This document shows, piece after piece, positions 1 through 8,113 of a stretch of 64,000 nucleotides of DNA. The notes under the pieces are model-generated. The model was given only the letters and a program-made list of their open reading frames with translations, was not told the origin of the DNA and searched no databases. The position numbers and the translations under genes were made by a program. The first letter of the stretch is position 1, and each line of letters begins with the position of its first letter. Source of the DNA: an uncultured Blautia sp. (GTDB taxonomy: Bacteria; Bacillota; Clostridia; Lachnospirales; Lachnospiraceae). Location of the stretch: contig NZ_CANTKB010000005.1 of NCBI RefSeq assembly GCF_947654165.1, positions 1 through 64,000 of the forward strand, written 5' to 3'.

Positions 1-24
1 GAAGAGGAAGCGGCATCTGTTTAA
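1..24 (+). CDS. possible C-terminal end of an upstream gene
   Basis: The first 24 bases read EEEAASV and then a TAA stop in the + direction, which looks like an acidic C-terminal tail of a gene that starts left of the window. The fragment is too short to identify, and the open frame may be chance. Confidence 0.3.
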   Translation, partial: EEEAASV

Positions 25-268
25 TATAGCAATTATTTAATATTCGTGATACTAGTCTACTTTCTACTTTGAAATGTAGGTGGAATATGTAGAAGCCTTC
101 TTAGTGGCCTATTTGCTTCTAAAATAGGTAGGCCAAATTTGAGGTTATCTTATAAGCCACCTATTTATGACTGAAAAATGTAGGTTAAAAATCTTGAAAT
201 AATTCTTATAGCCTAATTCAAATGGAGTAAGTAAACTTGTTGAGAGGAAAAGCATCAGGAGCATTGAC
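25..268. other. AT-rich intergenic region
   Basis: I see no convincing gene here. A short imperfect hairpin is visible: CCTATTT at 108-114 pairs with AAATAGG at 122-128. No clear U-tract terminator follows the lipoprotein gene that ends at 269. Confidence 0.4.
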
Positions 269-2209
269 TCATAGGCTGTTTCCTCCTTCTGATGTACTAT
301 TTTCTGAAGTCTCACCAGACGAGGCATCAGGTGGGATATTTCCCTGTGGGTTCTCCATGTTTTCAGAATCTTGTCTTTTTCCCGGTCCTCCCTGCATACC
401 GCCGTCTTTCATGCCGTCTCTTTCTCCACCGTTTCTTCCAGGAGTTCCTCCTGAAGAATTATTCCCATAAACCAGACTGTCCATGGTAATGCTTTGTTCC
501 GTCGTTCCGGCTTTTATGGTATAAGTTTCGCCTTCTTTAATATCCGGACTGCTTACAATAATAGAAGAATATTCCTTTTCAACTGTCCAGCTCAGAAGCT
601 CTGTACCGCTGATATTGAGAAGTGCAATATCCGTATTAGCTTTCTGTTCCTCTACGTTTACCATGATAACACCCTGTGTGGAAGAAGAACCAAAGCTTTG
701 TGCCATACCGGAGGAACCGGACGCTGCAAAAATACCGCCTGTCACCTGGGCATTTCCGTTGTAATCCAAGCTTCCATTTCCATCATTCGTAGGTCCTAAA
801 ACGTAAGTTTCGCCTCCGGAAACCGTAATATCCCCATTAGAATCAATCCCATCTCCGGAAGCATTTATATGGAGCGTACCTCCCGAAATATGGATATAGG
901 CTCCTTCTGTGGCTGCAAACTGGTCACCTCCGGATCCTGGACCTTCAAAGCCACTGCTGTCGTTGCCGCCAGCAGCATTCATTCCATCATCAGATGCCAA
1001 TAAAGAAATCTCACCGCCTGTAATATCAATACTCAATCCTTCGATTCCCTCGTAGCTTTTAGCAATGTCTATGTTCCCGCCGGAAATGGTTACATTGGAG
1101 TCCCCATGAACTCCATCATCTCCTGATGATAATGTATAAGTACCTCCGCTGATAACAAGATTTCCATTGGAATGAAGGGTGTCATCTTCTGCATCAATGG
1201 TGTAGGTGCCTCCTTTCAATACCAGTTGTGCAGCTGCTTTTATTCCCTTGATGCTGGTTGTATCTTCTTCTGTTTCTTCCTGAACTGTCCGGTCCGTTGG
1301 TTTTCCGTCTCCGCCATTTTGACTCTGTACACTGGCACTGCCATCTCCTGTCAAAATGGTATAAGTTCCATCTTCTGCCTGTAACCATGCACTGGCACTG
1401 ATTCCGTCCTGCTGGGATGTAATATTAAAAGTTCCTCCCGCCAGATAAACAAATCCAAGGCTGCTGTCTTCTGTATTTTCTGCATGGATTCCATCTTTTC
1501 CTGATACAATGGTATAAGAGCCATTGGCAATACGGACGCTGTCCTTTCCTGAAATCCCATGACTGGCACTGGTAATCACATAGGTGCCGCTTGTAAGAAC
1601 CAGATCATCTTTTGATACAATTCCATGCCCTTCCTGTGCTGTGACCCTAAGAGTGCCTTCTCCATTAAACGTCAGATCTGATTTGGAAAATACTGCTGCA
1701 TCAATATTGTTTTCGTCTATATTCGTATAAGTACCGTTATGTTCCAGAATATTTTCCGTTCCTGAAGCAGTGGTAACAAACACTTTATCTGCCGAACGGA
1801 CATACAAAGCTGCTGACTGGGTGTTAGAGATGCTTACACCGTTCAGAACCAATTGGATTTTATCTGTATCCTCTGCTTCTACAATCACCATTCCATTTGA
1901 AAGAGAACCGGAAAGAATGTAAGTGCCTTCTTCTTTAATTGTCACGGTATTTTCTGTAATGGACACAGCATCTGATTCACAGGAAGACCCGTTATCAGAC
2001 AGAGAAATGGTGACGCTTTCTGATTCTTCATATCCTACTTCTATGTCACGATCTGAAAACATATCGGAAGTATCGATTTCCGTAACCGAAGTACTTACAG
2101 CAGCTGAAGATTCTGTACTTTGCTGCGTATTTTCTTCCAACTTTGTGTTACAGCCGGATAACATCAATGTTCCCATCAAAAAAAACAAGAAAACTTCTTT
2201 TCTACGCAT
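269..2209 (-). CDS. beta-helix carbohydrate-binding lipoprotein (Cthe_2159 / DUF4353-like)
   Basis: Predicted surface lipoprotein of about 646 residues. The N-terminus is a lipoprotein signal: basic MRRK, a hydrophobic stretch and the lipobox LSGC near residue 20. The body is a long run of repeats of the type SGGTYTLSSGDDGVHG, with many DG, GG and SG steps, as expected for a right-handed parallel beta-helix. Cthe_2159, the founding member, binds acidic polysaccharides such as polygalacturonate. The C-terminus (about 575-646) is a low-complexity Gly/Asp/Met-rich tail. I chose the second ATG (2209) because AGGAGG lies 8 bases ahead of it; the ATG at 2215 would leave only 2 bases. It is the last gene of an operon with VTC and DUF4956 genes, a combination recurrent in Clostridia. 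The ligand is unknown. Confidence 0.82.
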   Translation of the reverse strand: MRRKEVFLFFLMGTLMLSGCNTKLEENTQQSTESSAAVSTSVTEIDTSDMFSDRDIEVGYEESESVTISLSDNGSSCESDAVSITENTVTIKEEGTYILSGSLSNGMVIVEAEDTDKIQLVLNGVSISNTQSAALYVRSADKVFVTTASGTENILEHNGTYTNIDENNIDAAVFSKSDLTFNGEGTLRVTAQEGHGIVSKDDLVLTSGTYVITSASHGISGKDSVRIANGSYTIVSGKDGIHAENTEDSSLGFVYLAGGTFNITSQQDGISASAWLQAEDGTYTILTGDGSASVQSQNGGDGKPTDRTVQEETEEDTTSIKGIKAAAQLVLKGGTYTIDAEDDTLHSNGNLVISGGTYTLSSGDDGVHGDSNVTISGGNIDIAKSYEGIEGLSIDITGGEISLLASDDGMNAAGGNDSSGFEGPGSGGDQFAATEGAYIHISGGTLHINASGDGIDSNGDITVSGGETYVLGPTNDGNGSLDYNGNAQVTGGIFAASGSSGMAQSFGSSSTQGVIMVNVEEQKANTDIALLNISGTELLSWTVEKEYSSIIVSSPDIKEGETYTIKAGTTEQSITMDSLVYGNNSSGGTPGRNGGERDGMKDGGMQGGPGKRQDSENMENPQGNIPPDASSGETSENSTSEGGNSL

Positions 2210-2221
2210 TTTCATCGCCTC

Positions 2222-2917
2222 CTATAATTCTCCGATTACCGTTTCCTGTCTGCACATGGTAATTTCCAGATTTCCATTTCTGCATCGGAGTGCGTCAATC
2301 AATTCTTTTTCCTTTGCCGGATCTTTCAGTGTCAGGTTATAGGTGAGTTTAAATAAGCTTCCCATGTTGGTAGTTTTAATCTGAACCACCTCATAATCGG
2401 TGGTATATTTCTTTAATATCTTGTCGAATACTCCGCTGTAATCCAAATCTTCGGGTATGGTAATATGTAAGGTTTTGTAGCGTAAACCGTGTTTTTTTGT
2501 TCCAAAATCCATACGGTTATACAGCAGCATGATTCCACCGAGAATTAGTGCAGATAACAGTGCATAGGACAGATATCCCATTCCTGCTACCAGACCAGAA
2601 CACATGGCCAGAAAAATCGCTCCGATTTCTTTAGCAGAACCGGGAACTGAACGAAACCGCACCAGGCTGAAAGCTCCGGCAACAGCCACACCAGTTCCAA
2701 CATTTCCATTCACCATCATAATGACTACACATACTACGGCAGGAAGCAGTGCCAGGGTTGCCACAAAACTTTTTGTATATTTAGTTCCGTACATGTAGGT
2801 TCCTGCCAGAATCAGTCCGATGAAAAGGGCACATCCTACACACAATAGAAAATCTGAAATAGAAATCATACTGGTCATATCTGTATCAAAAATTCCCTGA
2901 AATAAAGTATTAGACAT
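2222..2917 (-). CDS. DUF4956 family membrane protein
   Basis: A 231-residue membrane protein of the DUF4956 family. Four hydrophobic segments lie in the first about 125 residues (near 17-38, 45-65, 68-86 and 100-120), with the conserved block GAFSLVRFRSVPGSAKEIG between them. The C-terminal about 90 residues are soluble (YKTLHITIPEDLDYSGVFD...), resembling a ferredoxin-fold regulatory tail. The start at 2917 has AGGGAGGATACAAAA ahead of it and overlaps the VTC stop by 8 bases, so the pair is probably translationally coupled; a longer frame to 3019 lies wholly inside the VTC gene. In this family the gene sits beside VTC-type polyphosphate polymerases, so a role in polyphosphate handling is inferred from context; the biochemical role is not known. 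Confidence 0.85.
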   Translation of the reverse strand: MSNTLFQGIFDTDMTSMISISDFLLCVGCALFIGLILAGTYMYGTKYTKSFVATLALLPAVVCVVIMMVNGNVGTGVAVAGAFSLVRFRSVPGSAKEIGAIFLAMCSGLVAGMGYLSYALLSALILGGIMLLYNRMDFGTKKHGLRYKTLHITIPEDLDYSGVFDKILKKYTTDYEVVQIKTTNMGSLFKLTYNLTLKDPAKEKELIDALRCRNGNLEITMCRQETVIGEL

Positions 2918-3629
2918 TTTTGTATCCTCCCTGTAAGGATTCTGCCAGCATACACTGATAAGCAGAACCGTATTTTGAAAATGATGTTTTATATAAATGA
3001 TGTTTTGTAAGCGTTTCACTCATCCAGAGGGGAATCCCACCGGAAGTTTTAATTTCCATTAATGTCTGGTCTTCACCCAGCAAAGAAATCCCGTAAATTT
3101 CACTGCCAAGGGAAAAGTCTTTCCTTCGATAAAGAATATTTTCATCAAAGGTTACCCGGAAATCACTGCCATCCAGGGAATAATAGGCTTCCCTTTCATA
3201 AGATAAAAATACAGATGGATGAAGATTTTTATAGTAGTCACGGAAATATTGAATTTCATCCCCTATTTGCGAATGTACCGGAAGAGGTTCTCCTGTCTGA
3301 AAACTTTCCATAACCTTCTCTTCCGGAAGCTGCAGTCTGCGTTTGTAAACCACAGATTTGTATTTTTTTTTGATTTCCACAAATACCGGGTCTGTTGTCT
3401 GCACTGGTTTATAGCTTCGTATGCGGAGTTTTTCTTTGTATACCGGTTTTTCCAGTGAACGTCGGATTAACCGGAAGGTATCCGTGTCAAAGTAAATATT
3501 CCTTATAATCGTTCTTCCGTAATCATCAAGCTTCATATACGGTTTCATCGCCATAAGAATCTGTTCTTTTTCCTGCCTGTTCAGCAGATATTTTAGTTCA
3601 TAACGTTTAAAGGTCATTTGATAAGCCAT
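2910..3629 (-). CDS. VTC-domain polyphosphate polymerase family protein
   Basis: A 239-residue soluble protein matching the VTC catalytic domain of the triphosphate tunnel metalloenzyme fold. Characteristic elements are the N-terminal FKRYELKYLL, then TIIRNIYFDTDTFRLIRRS, the basic strand KEKLRIRSY, VFVEIKKKYKSVVYKRR and a late acidic strand TLMEIKTSGGIPLWM. Alternating Arg/Lys and Glu residues pointing into the tunnel are the family hallmark. In yeast Vtc4 this domain makes polyphosphate from ATP; bacterial stand-alone versions are annotated as polyphosphate polymerases, but activity is inferred. AGGAGGA precedes the ATG. It is the first gene of the VTC-DUF4956-lipoprotein operon, with a promoter motif at 3679-3696 shared with the two-component operon at 4.6-6.5 kb. 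Confidence 0.87.
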   Translation of the reverse strand: MAYQMTFKRYELKYLLNRQEKEQILMAMKPYMKLDDYGRTIIRNIYFDTDTFRLIRRSLEKPVYKEKLRIRSYKPVQTTDPVFVEIKKKYKSVVYKRRLQLPEEKVMESFQTGEPLPVHSQIGDEIQYFRDYYKNLHPSVFLSYEREAYYSLDGSDFRVTFDENILYRRKDFSLGSEIYGISLLGEDQTLMEIKTSGGIPLWMSETLTKHHLYKTSFSKYGSAYQCMLAESLQGGYKNV

Positions 3630-3678
3630 AAGTATTCCTCCTGTTTCGTTATCTTGACAGGGATACCTTACCAGCTTT

Positions 3679-3696
3679 ACCTTAATTACACTTTAA
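3679..3696 (-). promoter_or_regulatory. promoter/operator motif shared with the two-component operon
   Basis: The + strand reads ACCTTAATTACACTTTAA, matching 16 of 18 bases of the motif at 6613-6630 ahead of the response regulator. Read on the minus strand it contains TGTAAT as a probable -10 with no good -35 hexamer, the usual form of an activator-dependent promoter. It lies 50 bases ahead of the VTC start codon. Confidence 0.5.
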
Positions 3697-3720
3697 AGAT
3701 GAGTTCTTTCTGAAACATAA

Positions 3721-3761
3721 AATCAAAAAGCCCGTACCAAACATTACTGTTTGTACGAGCT
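3721..3761 (-). terminator. Rho-independent terminator overlapping the DUF4405-like stop codon
   Basis: On the minus strand AGCTCGTACAAACA pairs across a 4-base loop with TGTTTGGTACGGGCT, with one bulge and one mismatch. TTTTTGATTTT follows. The 5' arm includes the last codons of the gene ending at 3744. Confidence 0.75.
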
Positions 3762-4085
3762 ATGGAATATCATTTTTTTATGAAACACAAATATATGAAT
3801 AGTCAAAAAGAATAGCAATACAATAGAACTCATATGATGCACATGAAGGATAACCGGGTATTGTTCTAAAATCATGCTGAATAATCCACTGACAAACGAA
3901 AACAGGATAAGTACCAACAGCAGCCATTGCTTTCCTTTTATTTTTTTTCGATAGGTGATTATATGGATAATACTTAATAGAAGAAATACGGCTGCCGCCA
4001 GCTTGTGAATGTATATCCCTGTAATGGGTGCCATTATGGTTACGATAAAGCTAAGAAATAATGTAATATTTAATGTTTTTTTCAT
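3744..4085 (-). CDS. small four-helix membrane protein, DUF4405/cytochrome-b-like
   Basis: A 113-residue integral membrane protein with four hydrophobic helices (near 7-24, 27-44, 53-71 and 83-101). Histidines recur at helix ends: HKLA (about 27), IIHII (about 40), HVHHM (about 82) and IHIFVFH (about 98). That pattern resembles DUF4405 proteins and short b-type cytochromes that bind haem through paired helix histidines; haem binding is an inference. It overlaps the DUF454 gene by 4 bases (ATGA), so the two are co-translated, and it ends in a strong terminator. Confidence 0.6.
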   Translation of the reverse strand: MKKTLNITLFLSFIVTIMAPITGIYIHKLAAAVFLLLSIIHIITYRKKIKGKQWLLLVLILFSFVSGLFSMILEQYPVILHVHHMSSIVLLFFLTIHIFVFHKKMIFHSSYKQ

Positions 4086-4474
4086 CTATCTTTTTCCTCC
4101 ATTACAGGAATCGTCTTCACGCCGAAAATAAAATATACCAGGTGAAAAATCCAAACATTTCCCAATATAATGCATCCGGTAATAATACCTTTGAGTCCCA
4201 TCATAACAAAACCAATGCTCATCAATAATGTTACCGTAAGCATGATCCGGCATTTCGTTTTTCTGGTCATCCCTTTGCCTTCTGCAAAATCCGCAAGATT
4301 GTCTTTATACAGCTTTGTGTTTTTAAACCAGGTGTCAAGCTTCTGGGAAGATCTGGCGAAGCAATACGCAGCCAGCATCAAAAAAGGAAAAGTCGGCAGC
4401 ATAGGAAACACAGCACCTATGGCTCCCATTCCAGCACTTACACAACCAAGAATCACATACACTATTTTTTTCAT
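4082..4474 (-). CDS. DUF454 (YbaN) family inner-membrane protein
   Basis: A 130-residue protein matching the YbaN/DUF454 family: the signature GAVFPMLPTFPFLMLAAYCFARSS, then KLDTWFKNTKLYKDNL, and two C-terminal hydrophobic segments. Family function is unresolved; length agrees with the family. It is the first gene of a two-gene unit with the DUF4405-like protein and has its own upstream region holding a 14-bp inverted repeat, a possible operator. Confidence 0.85.
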   Translation of the reverse strand: MKKIVYVILGCVSAGMGAIGAVFPMLPTFPFLMLAAYCFARSSQKLDTWFKNTKLYKDNLADFAEGKGMTRKTKCRIMLTVTLLMSIGFVMMGLKGIITGCIILGNVWIFHLVYFIFGVKTIPVMEEKDR

Positions 4475-4550
4475 TGAACAGCCTCCAATCGTTTTTTTCT
4501 ATTTTGGTTTTTATATCCATTCTAAAGTGCCCCACTTTGAATTATAATAA

Positions 4551-4612
4551 TTAGATATAACTAACTTACATAGAAAGAAAAAACCTCTTGCGAGGTAATT
4601 AGTTATATCTAA
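4551..4612. promoter_or_regulatory. 14-bp perfect inverted repeat, candidate operator
   Basis: TTAGATATAACTAA at 4551-4564 has its exact inverse complement at 4599-4612. Each arm is also near-palindromic by itself, as expected of a dimeric repressor site. The pair brackets a terminator hairpin and lies 77-138 bases ahead of the DUF454 start, so it could control that promoter. The regulator is not identified. Confidence 0.5.
4571..4595 (-). terminator. terminator of the two-component operon
   Basis: On the minus strand CCTC-GCAA-GAGG is followed by TTTTTTCTTT. The stem is short, but the tetraloop and U-tract are good. It sits 50 bases after the histidine kinase stop. Confidence 0.65.
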
Positions 4613-4646
4613 CCAATAAATAATATATCAAAAGAAGGATTTTTTG

Positions 4647-5867
4647 TCAATAAAAAATCACAGTGATCCGCAACGATTTTTCATCTGCTGTTTCCGCAAT
4701 AATCTTCCCTTTGTGAGCCTCTACTGTGGCCGCGGCGATGGAAAGTCCTAAACCATAGCCTCCTGTCTGAGAATTTCTGGAAGTATCTGTACGGTAAAAC
4801 CGATCAAATAAATGGGAGATCTGCTCTTTTGAAATCTGCTCTGTTGTATTAAAAACAGACAGGTAAATACGGTTTTTTTTCTTTTCCAGAGAAACAGAAA
4901 TCTGCCCATTTTCATTGGTATATTTTACTGCATTGTCAAGGAGAATTGTTATAAGACCTCGGATTGCTTTTTCGTCACCCTTTATGGATATCATTGGTTC
5001 TATGGCATTGTCCAGAGTTTTATTCTGTATCCTTGCTGGTGCCTGGAATGCATGACACACTTCTTCCACAATATCGGATAATGGAAGTTCTATTTTCATA
5101 TCTTTGTTTGTCCCTTCCTCCATGCGAGAAAGCATCACCAGAGTATTGGTCAAGTCTGCAAGCCGTTTTGTCTGTCCTTGTATATCCTGCAGCCATTCGT
5201 TTTCTCCAAAATCCATTTCCAAAACTTCTGTATCAGCTTCAATAATGGTCAGTGGAGTTTTTAATTCATGGCCTGCATCTGTAATAAAGCGCTTCTGTTT
5301 CTCATAATTATCGGAAAATGGCTTTATAATACGGGCAGAAAAATAAACCATTAAAATAAATACAGATAAAAGTCCAATACTTGATACACCAAATGTTGTG
5401 AGTAAAAAGTTCTTGAAATTGTCTAATTGACGTCTGCAATCCAGGAAAATAATACGTATTTCTCCATTAGAGGAACATCTCCAATACCTGTAATCATCCA
5501 GAAATCCTTTTTCCGTTTCTTTTTCCCAAACTTCAGAAGCATATTCTATTGCCTTCGTTGTATCAATGGACACAATCTTTGAAGTATCTGTTAAAATAAT
5601 ATCTCCGTTTTCATTAAGCAGGATAGAAAAGTATCTGGATTCATAAGGAACTTCCGGTGACATTCTGGGGCGTTCATCTTTTCTGTCCCCTGGAAATTTT
5701 TGGGGGAATTTCCCTGCATTTTCCTCCAAAATTTCAAGAATTCGGTCAGCATCCTCTACGATTTTCCTGTAATTTAAAATGCCTACGATTCCTCCAATCA
5801 CAAAAAGCACGAGAAAGAGCGAAGCCATAGATGCAGCGATTAATTTGATACGAAGTTTTTTGATCAT
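4647..5867 (-). CDS. sensor histidine kinase
   Basis: A 406-residue membrane histidine kinase. TM1 spans about 9-32, an extracellular sensor domain about 33-152, and TM2 about 153-178. The HisKA H-box FITDAGHELKTPLT has the phosphorylated His at about 200. The ATPase domain shows the N-box LLDNAVKYTNENG, FDRFYRTDTSRN and the G-box GYGLGLSIA. The sensor domain begins with an odd charged stretch (FPQKFPGDRKDERPRM), possibly a flexible juxtamembrane linker. It overlaps the response regulator by 4 bases (ATGA), so they form a co-translated pair. The stimulus is not known; the shared promoter motif suggests the pair controls the VTC operon 1 kb away. Confidence 0.92.
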   Translation of the reverse strand: MIKKLRIKLIAASMASLFLVLFVIGGIVGILNYRKIVEDADRILEILEENAGKFPQKFPGDRKDERPRMSPEVPYESRYFSILLNENGDIILTDTSKIVSIDTTKAIEYASEVWEKETEKGFLDDYRYWRCSSNGEIRIIFLDCRRQLDNFKNFLLTTFGVSSIGLLSVFILMVYFSARIIKPFSDNYEKQKRFITDAGHELKTPLTIIEADTEVLEMDFGENEWLQDIQGQTKRLADLTNTLVMLSRMEEGTNKDMKIELPLSDIVEEVCHAFQAPARIQNKTLDNAIEPMISIKGDEKAIRGLITILLDNAVKYTNENGQISVSLEKKKNRIYLSVFNTTEQISKEQISHLFDRFYRTDTSRNSQTGGYGLGLSIAAATVEAHKGKIIAETADEKSLRITVIFY

Positions 5868-6538
5868 GATAATTCCTCCAGAGAATATCCTGCATTTCTT
5901 GTGGCTTTAATCTGAATATCTGCATGGAGGGCAGATAATTTTTTTCTCAAATAAGAAATATAAACCCATACCACATTGATTTCAGCTTCACTGTCATATC
6001 CCCATATTTTTTCCAGGAAACGTTCCGAGGAAATTAATTGGTGAGGATTACACATCAAAAGCTCCAGCATTTGAAACTCTTTGTTTGCAAGGCGGAAGCT
6101 TCCTTTTGCGGTAGAGAGCTCAAAAGTAGCCCGATCCAGCGTCACGTTCCCCATAGTCAGTTTAGAATTTGTCTGTACAATCTGTGTTCTTGTGATGGCC
6201 CGGATTCTTGCAAGCAGTTCTTTGGAATGGAAAGGTTTGGCCAGGTAATCATTTGCTCCGGCATCCAACCCTTCCACCTTATCATCTACTTCTGATTTCG
6301 CTGTCAATAACAAAATCGGGATGAGATTTCCCTTTTCCCGGACTCTTCTTAATACGGTAAGTCCATCTACCTTTGGCATCATAATATCTAAGATTACTCC
6401 ATCATAGTTATCCATTTCCAGATAATCCAATGCACTTTGTCCATCATAGACCGCATCTACGGAGTAGTTATTTCTCTCCAAAATTGCCACCAGTGCTTTC
6501 GATAATGCCTTTTCATCTTCTGCCAACAATAACCGCAT
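5864..6538 (-). CDS. OmpR/PhoB-family response regulator
   Basis: A 224-residue response regulator. The receiver domain (1-120) has the acidic pair EDE at 7-9, phospho-acceptor Asp at about 51 in VILDIMMP, and the conserved LLTAKSE and DYLAKPF. The winged-helix DNA-binding domain (about 127-222) has FELSTAKGSFRLANKEFQMLELL and the C-terminal VWVYISYLRKKL. First gene of the operon with the kinase. Its promoter region carries the 18-bp motif also found ahead of the VTC operon, suggesting autoregulation. Confidence 0.93.
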   Translation of the reverse strand: MRLLLAEDEKALSKALVAILERNNYSVDAVYDGQSALDYLEMDNYDGVILDIMMPKVDGLTVLRRVREKGNLIPILLLTAKSEVDDKVEGLDAGANDYLAKPFHSKELLARIRAITRTQIVQTNSKLTMGNVTLDRATFELSTAKGSFRLANKEFQMLELLMCNPHQLISSERFLEKIWGYDSEAEINVVWVYISYLRKKLSALHADIQIKATRNAGYSLEELS

Positions 6539-6931
6539 GTATCTTCCTCCTCATTTTCATTACCTTTTTGTACAATCATAAAAAACTGTTACTCTGTAAG
6601 AATAACAATATGACCTTAATTATACTTAAAAACATTGCTGATATGGCATAGTATATCTTCGTAAGGTTTAGAAAACAAGCTTTTTTTGATACGGTACTGC
6701 TTTAATAATTTAATAATATAGCACAAAATTTCATTTGATGTAAGTAAAAATTTTATTTTAGGTCAAGGGTATTTTCTCTGATCGTAATCGTGGTATAATA
6801 AATGTAAAAGGTTATGCACTGTTATGATTTATCCGATTTTCGATCAACTCAACACAAATGCCCATTCGTGTCGTTCCTTTTCCATCCTTTCTCCGATATA
6901 ATTAAGGATATCAAATAAAGGAGGCAACACC
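6539..6931. other. divergent intergenic region
   Basis: This AT-rich region holds the two-component promoter motif on the left. On the right it has a TATAAT (6794-6799) that could serve the + strand gene at 6932, with only a weak -35. No coding sequence is convincing. Confidence 0.5.
6613..6630 (-). promoter_or_regulatory. promoter/operator motif of the two-component operon
   Basis: The + strand ACCTTAATTATACTTAAA (minus strand TTTAAGTATAATTAAGGT) contains a consensus TATAAT -10 and lacks a good -35. It lies 75 bases ahead of the response regulator start and matches 16 of 18 bases of the site at 3679-3696. Confidence 0.55.
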
Positions 6932-7285
6932 ATGAATACAGATAAGATTTATGCAGAACACCTTGCTAACGAGTATGCACCGAAGGACGATTCAAAAGTG
7001 ATCGCCCTTCGCAAGCTGGATGCCAGGGCAAAGCTGCCGGCAACCATTTTCACCTACACTTTTGGCATCCTTTCCGCCCTCATTACGGGAATTGGAATGT
7101 GCCTGTCCATGGATGTGATCGGCAACAGCGGTACTATAATGTTTGTTCTCGGCATTGTAACCGGTCTCATCGGTCTGGTTGGCATGGGAGTCAACTACCC
7201 CATTTATAAAAAAATGCTGGCTAAGGGCAAACAAAAGTATGCTTTTGAAATCATGGAATTAGCAAAGGAAATCAGTGAGGAATAA
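6932..7285 (+). CDS. small two-helix membrane protein of unknown function
   Basis: A 117-residue protein with a charged N-terminal about 33 residues (NTDKIYAEHLANEYAPKDDSKVIALRKLDARAK) and two hydrophobic helices at about 36-60 and 68-90. The tail is KKMLAKGKQKYAFEIMELAKEISEE. Homologues in Firmicutes are often auto-named dihydropteridine reductase, but I see no nucleotide-binding or catalytic motif to support that name. It has a perfect AAGGAGG ahead of the ATG. It precedes the TetR gene on the same strand by about 146 bases and may be its target. Confidence 0.7.
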   Translation: MNTDKIYAEHLANEYAPKDDSKVIALRKLDARAKLPATIFTYTFGILSALITGIGMCLSMDVIGNSGTIMFVLGIVTGLIGLVGMGVNYPIYKKMLAKGKQKYAFEIMELAKEISEE

Positions 7286-7431
7286 GTTCTGGGGAAAGCA
7301 AAATTCTGTAACTATAACACATTGCCGGGCAACAGGAATGCTTTTCCAAGGTATCTGATTCCACGCAGTCATGCTTACGGCTTTTGTGAAGTTGATTTGT
7401 TTATCAAAATTAAAGAAGAAGGTGGAAATGG

Positions 7432-8022
7432 ATGAAGAAGTCTGAATGCAAATATTTTCATACTGCTGCCCGAATGGACCAGGCATTTCTGGAACTTCTG
7501 GAAAAGAAGGATATAGAATACATCACGGTAAAAGAGATTTGTAAAACAGCAGGTGTCAACCGCTCCACCTTTTATCTGCACTATGAAACCATTGATGATT
7601 TGCTGACAGAAAGTGTACAATACATGAATCGGAAATTTCTGGAACACATGAAGCTGTGTGCAGAGCGTTTTATTTCAAAAATCCGGGAATGCCCTCTGGA
7701 TGAATTGTATCTGGTCACACCCACATACCTGATACCTTATCTGGAATATCTTAAACAGAATAAACACTTGTTCTGTACGGTATTAAAACGCTCCAGCTCC
7801 CTTCGGCTGGACGAAACCTACAGACAAATGATGTGGCATGTGTTTTTCCCGATTCTGGAACGGTTTCAAGTCCCGGAGTCAGATCGGCAATATATGATGG
7901 CATTTTATGTGAACGGTTTGATGGCAGTTTTATCCGAGTGGTTGAAAAACGATTGCACAGATTCCATTGAACATGTCCGCATCATCATGGAACAATGTGT
8001 CATGTGTGAACGTAAAAAGTAG
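7432..8022 (+). CDS. TetR/AcrR-family transcriptional regulator
   Basis: A 196-residue regulator. The N-terminal helix-turn-helix (about 10-55) reads FLELLEKKDIEYITVKEICKTAGVNRSTFYLHYETIDDLL, the classic TetR pattern with the recognition helix NRSTFYLHY. The C-terminal ligand domain is the type often called TetR_C_7 in Firmicutes, found in DhaS-like regulators. Lies between a small membrane protein and an acetyltransferase on the same strand. Target and ligand are unknown. Confidence 0.88.
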   Translation: MKKSECKYFHTAARMDQAFLELLEKKDIEYITVKEICKTAGVNRSTFYLHYETIDDLLTESVQYMNRKFLEHMKLCAERFISKIRECPLDELYLVTPTYLIPYLEYLKQNKHLFCTVLKRSSSLRLDETYRQMMWHVFFPILERFQVPESDRQYMMAFYVNGLMAVLSEWLKNDCTDSIEHVRIIMEQCVMCERKK

Positions 8023-8113
8023 AAAAATAAATTGCCGAGATCACAAAGGTCAGAATATCCGAAACTGACATGGAATCTAATATCATGAACTAATTATAAA
8101 GGAGAAAGTATTT

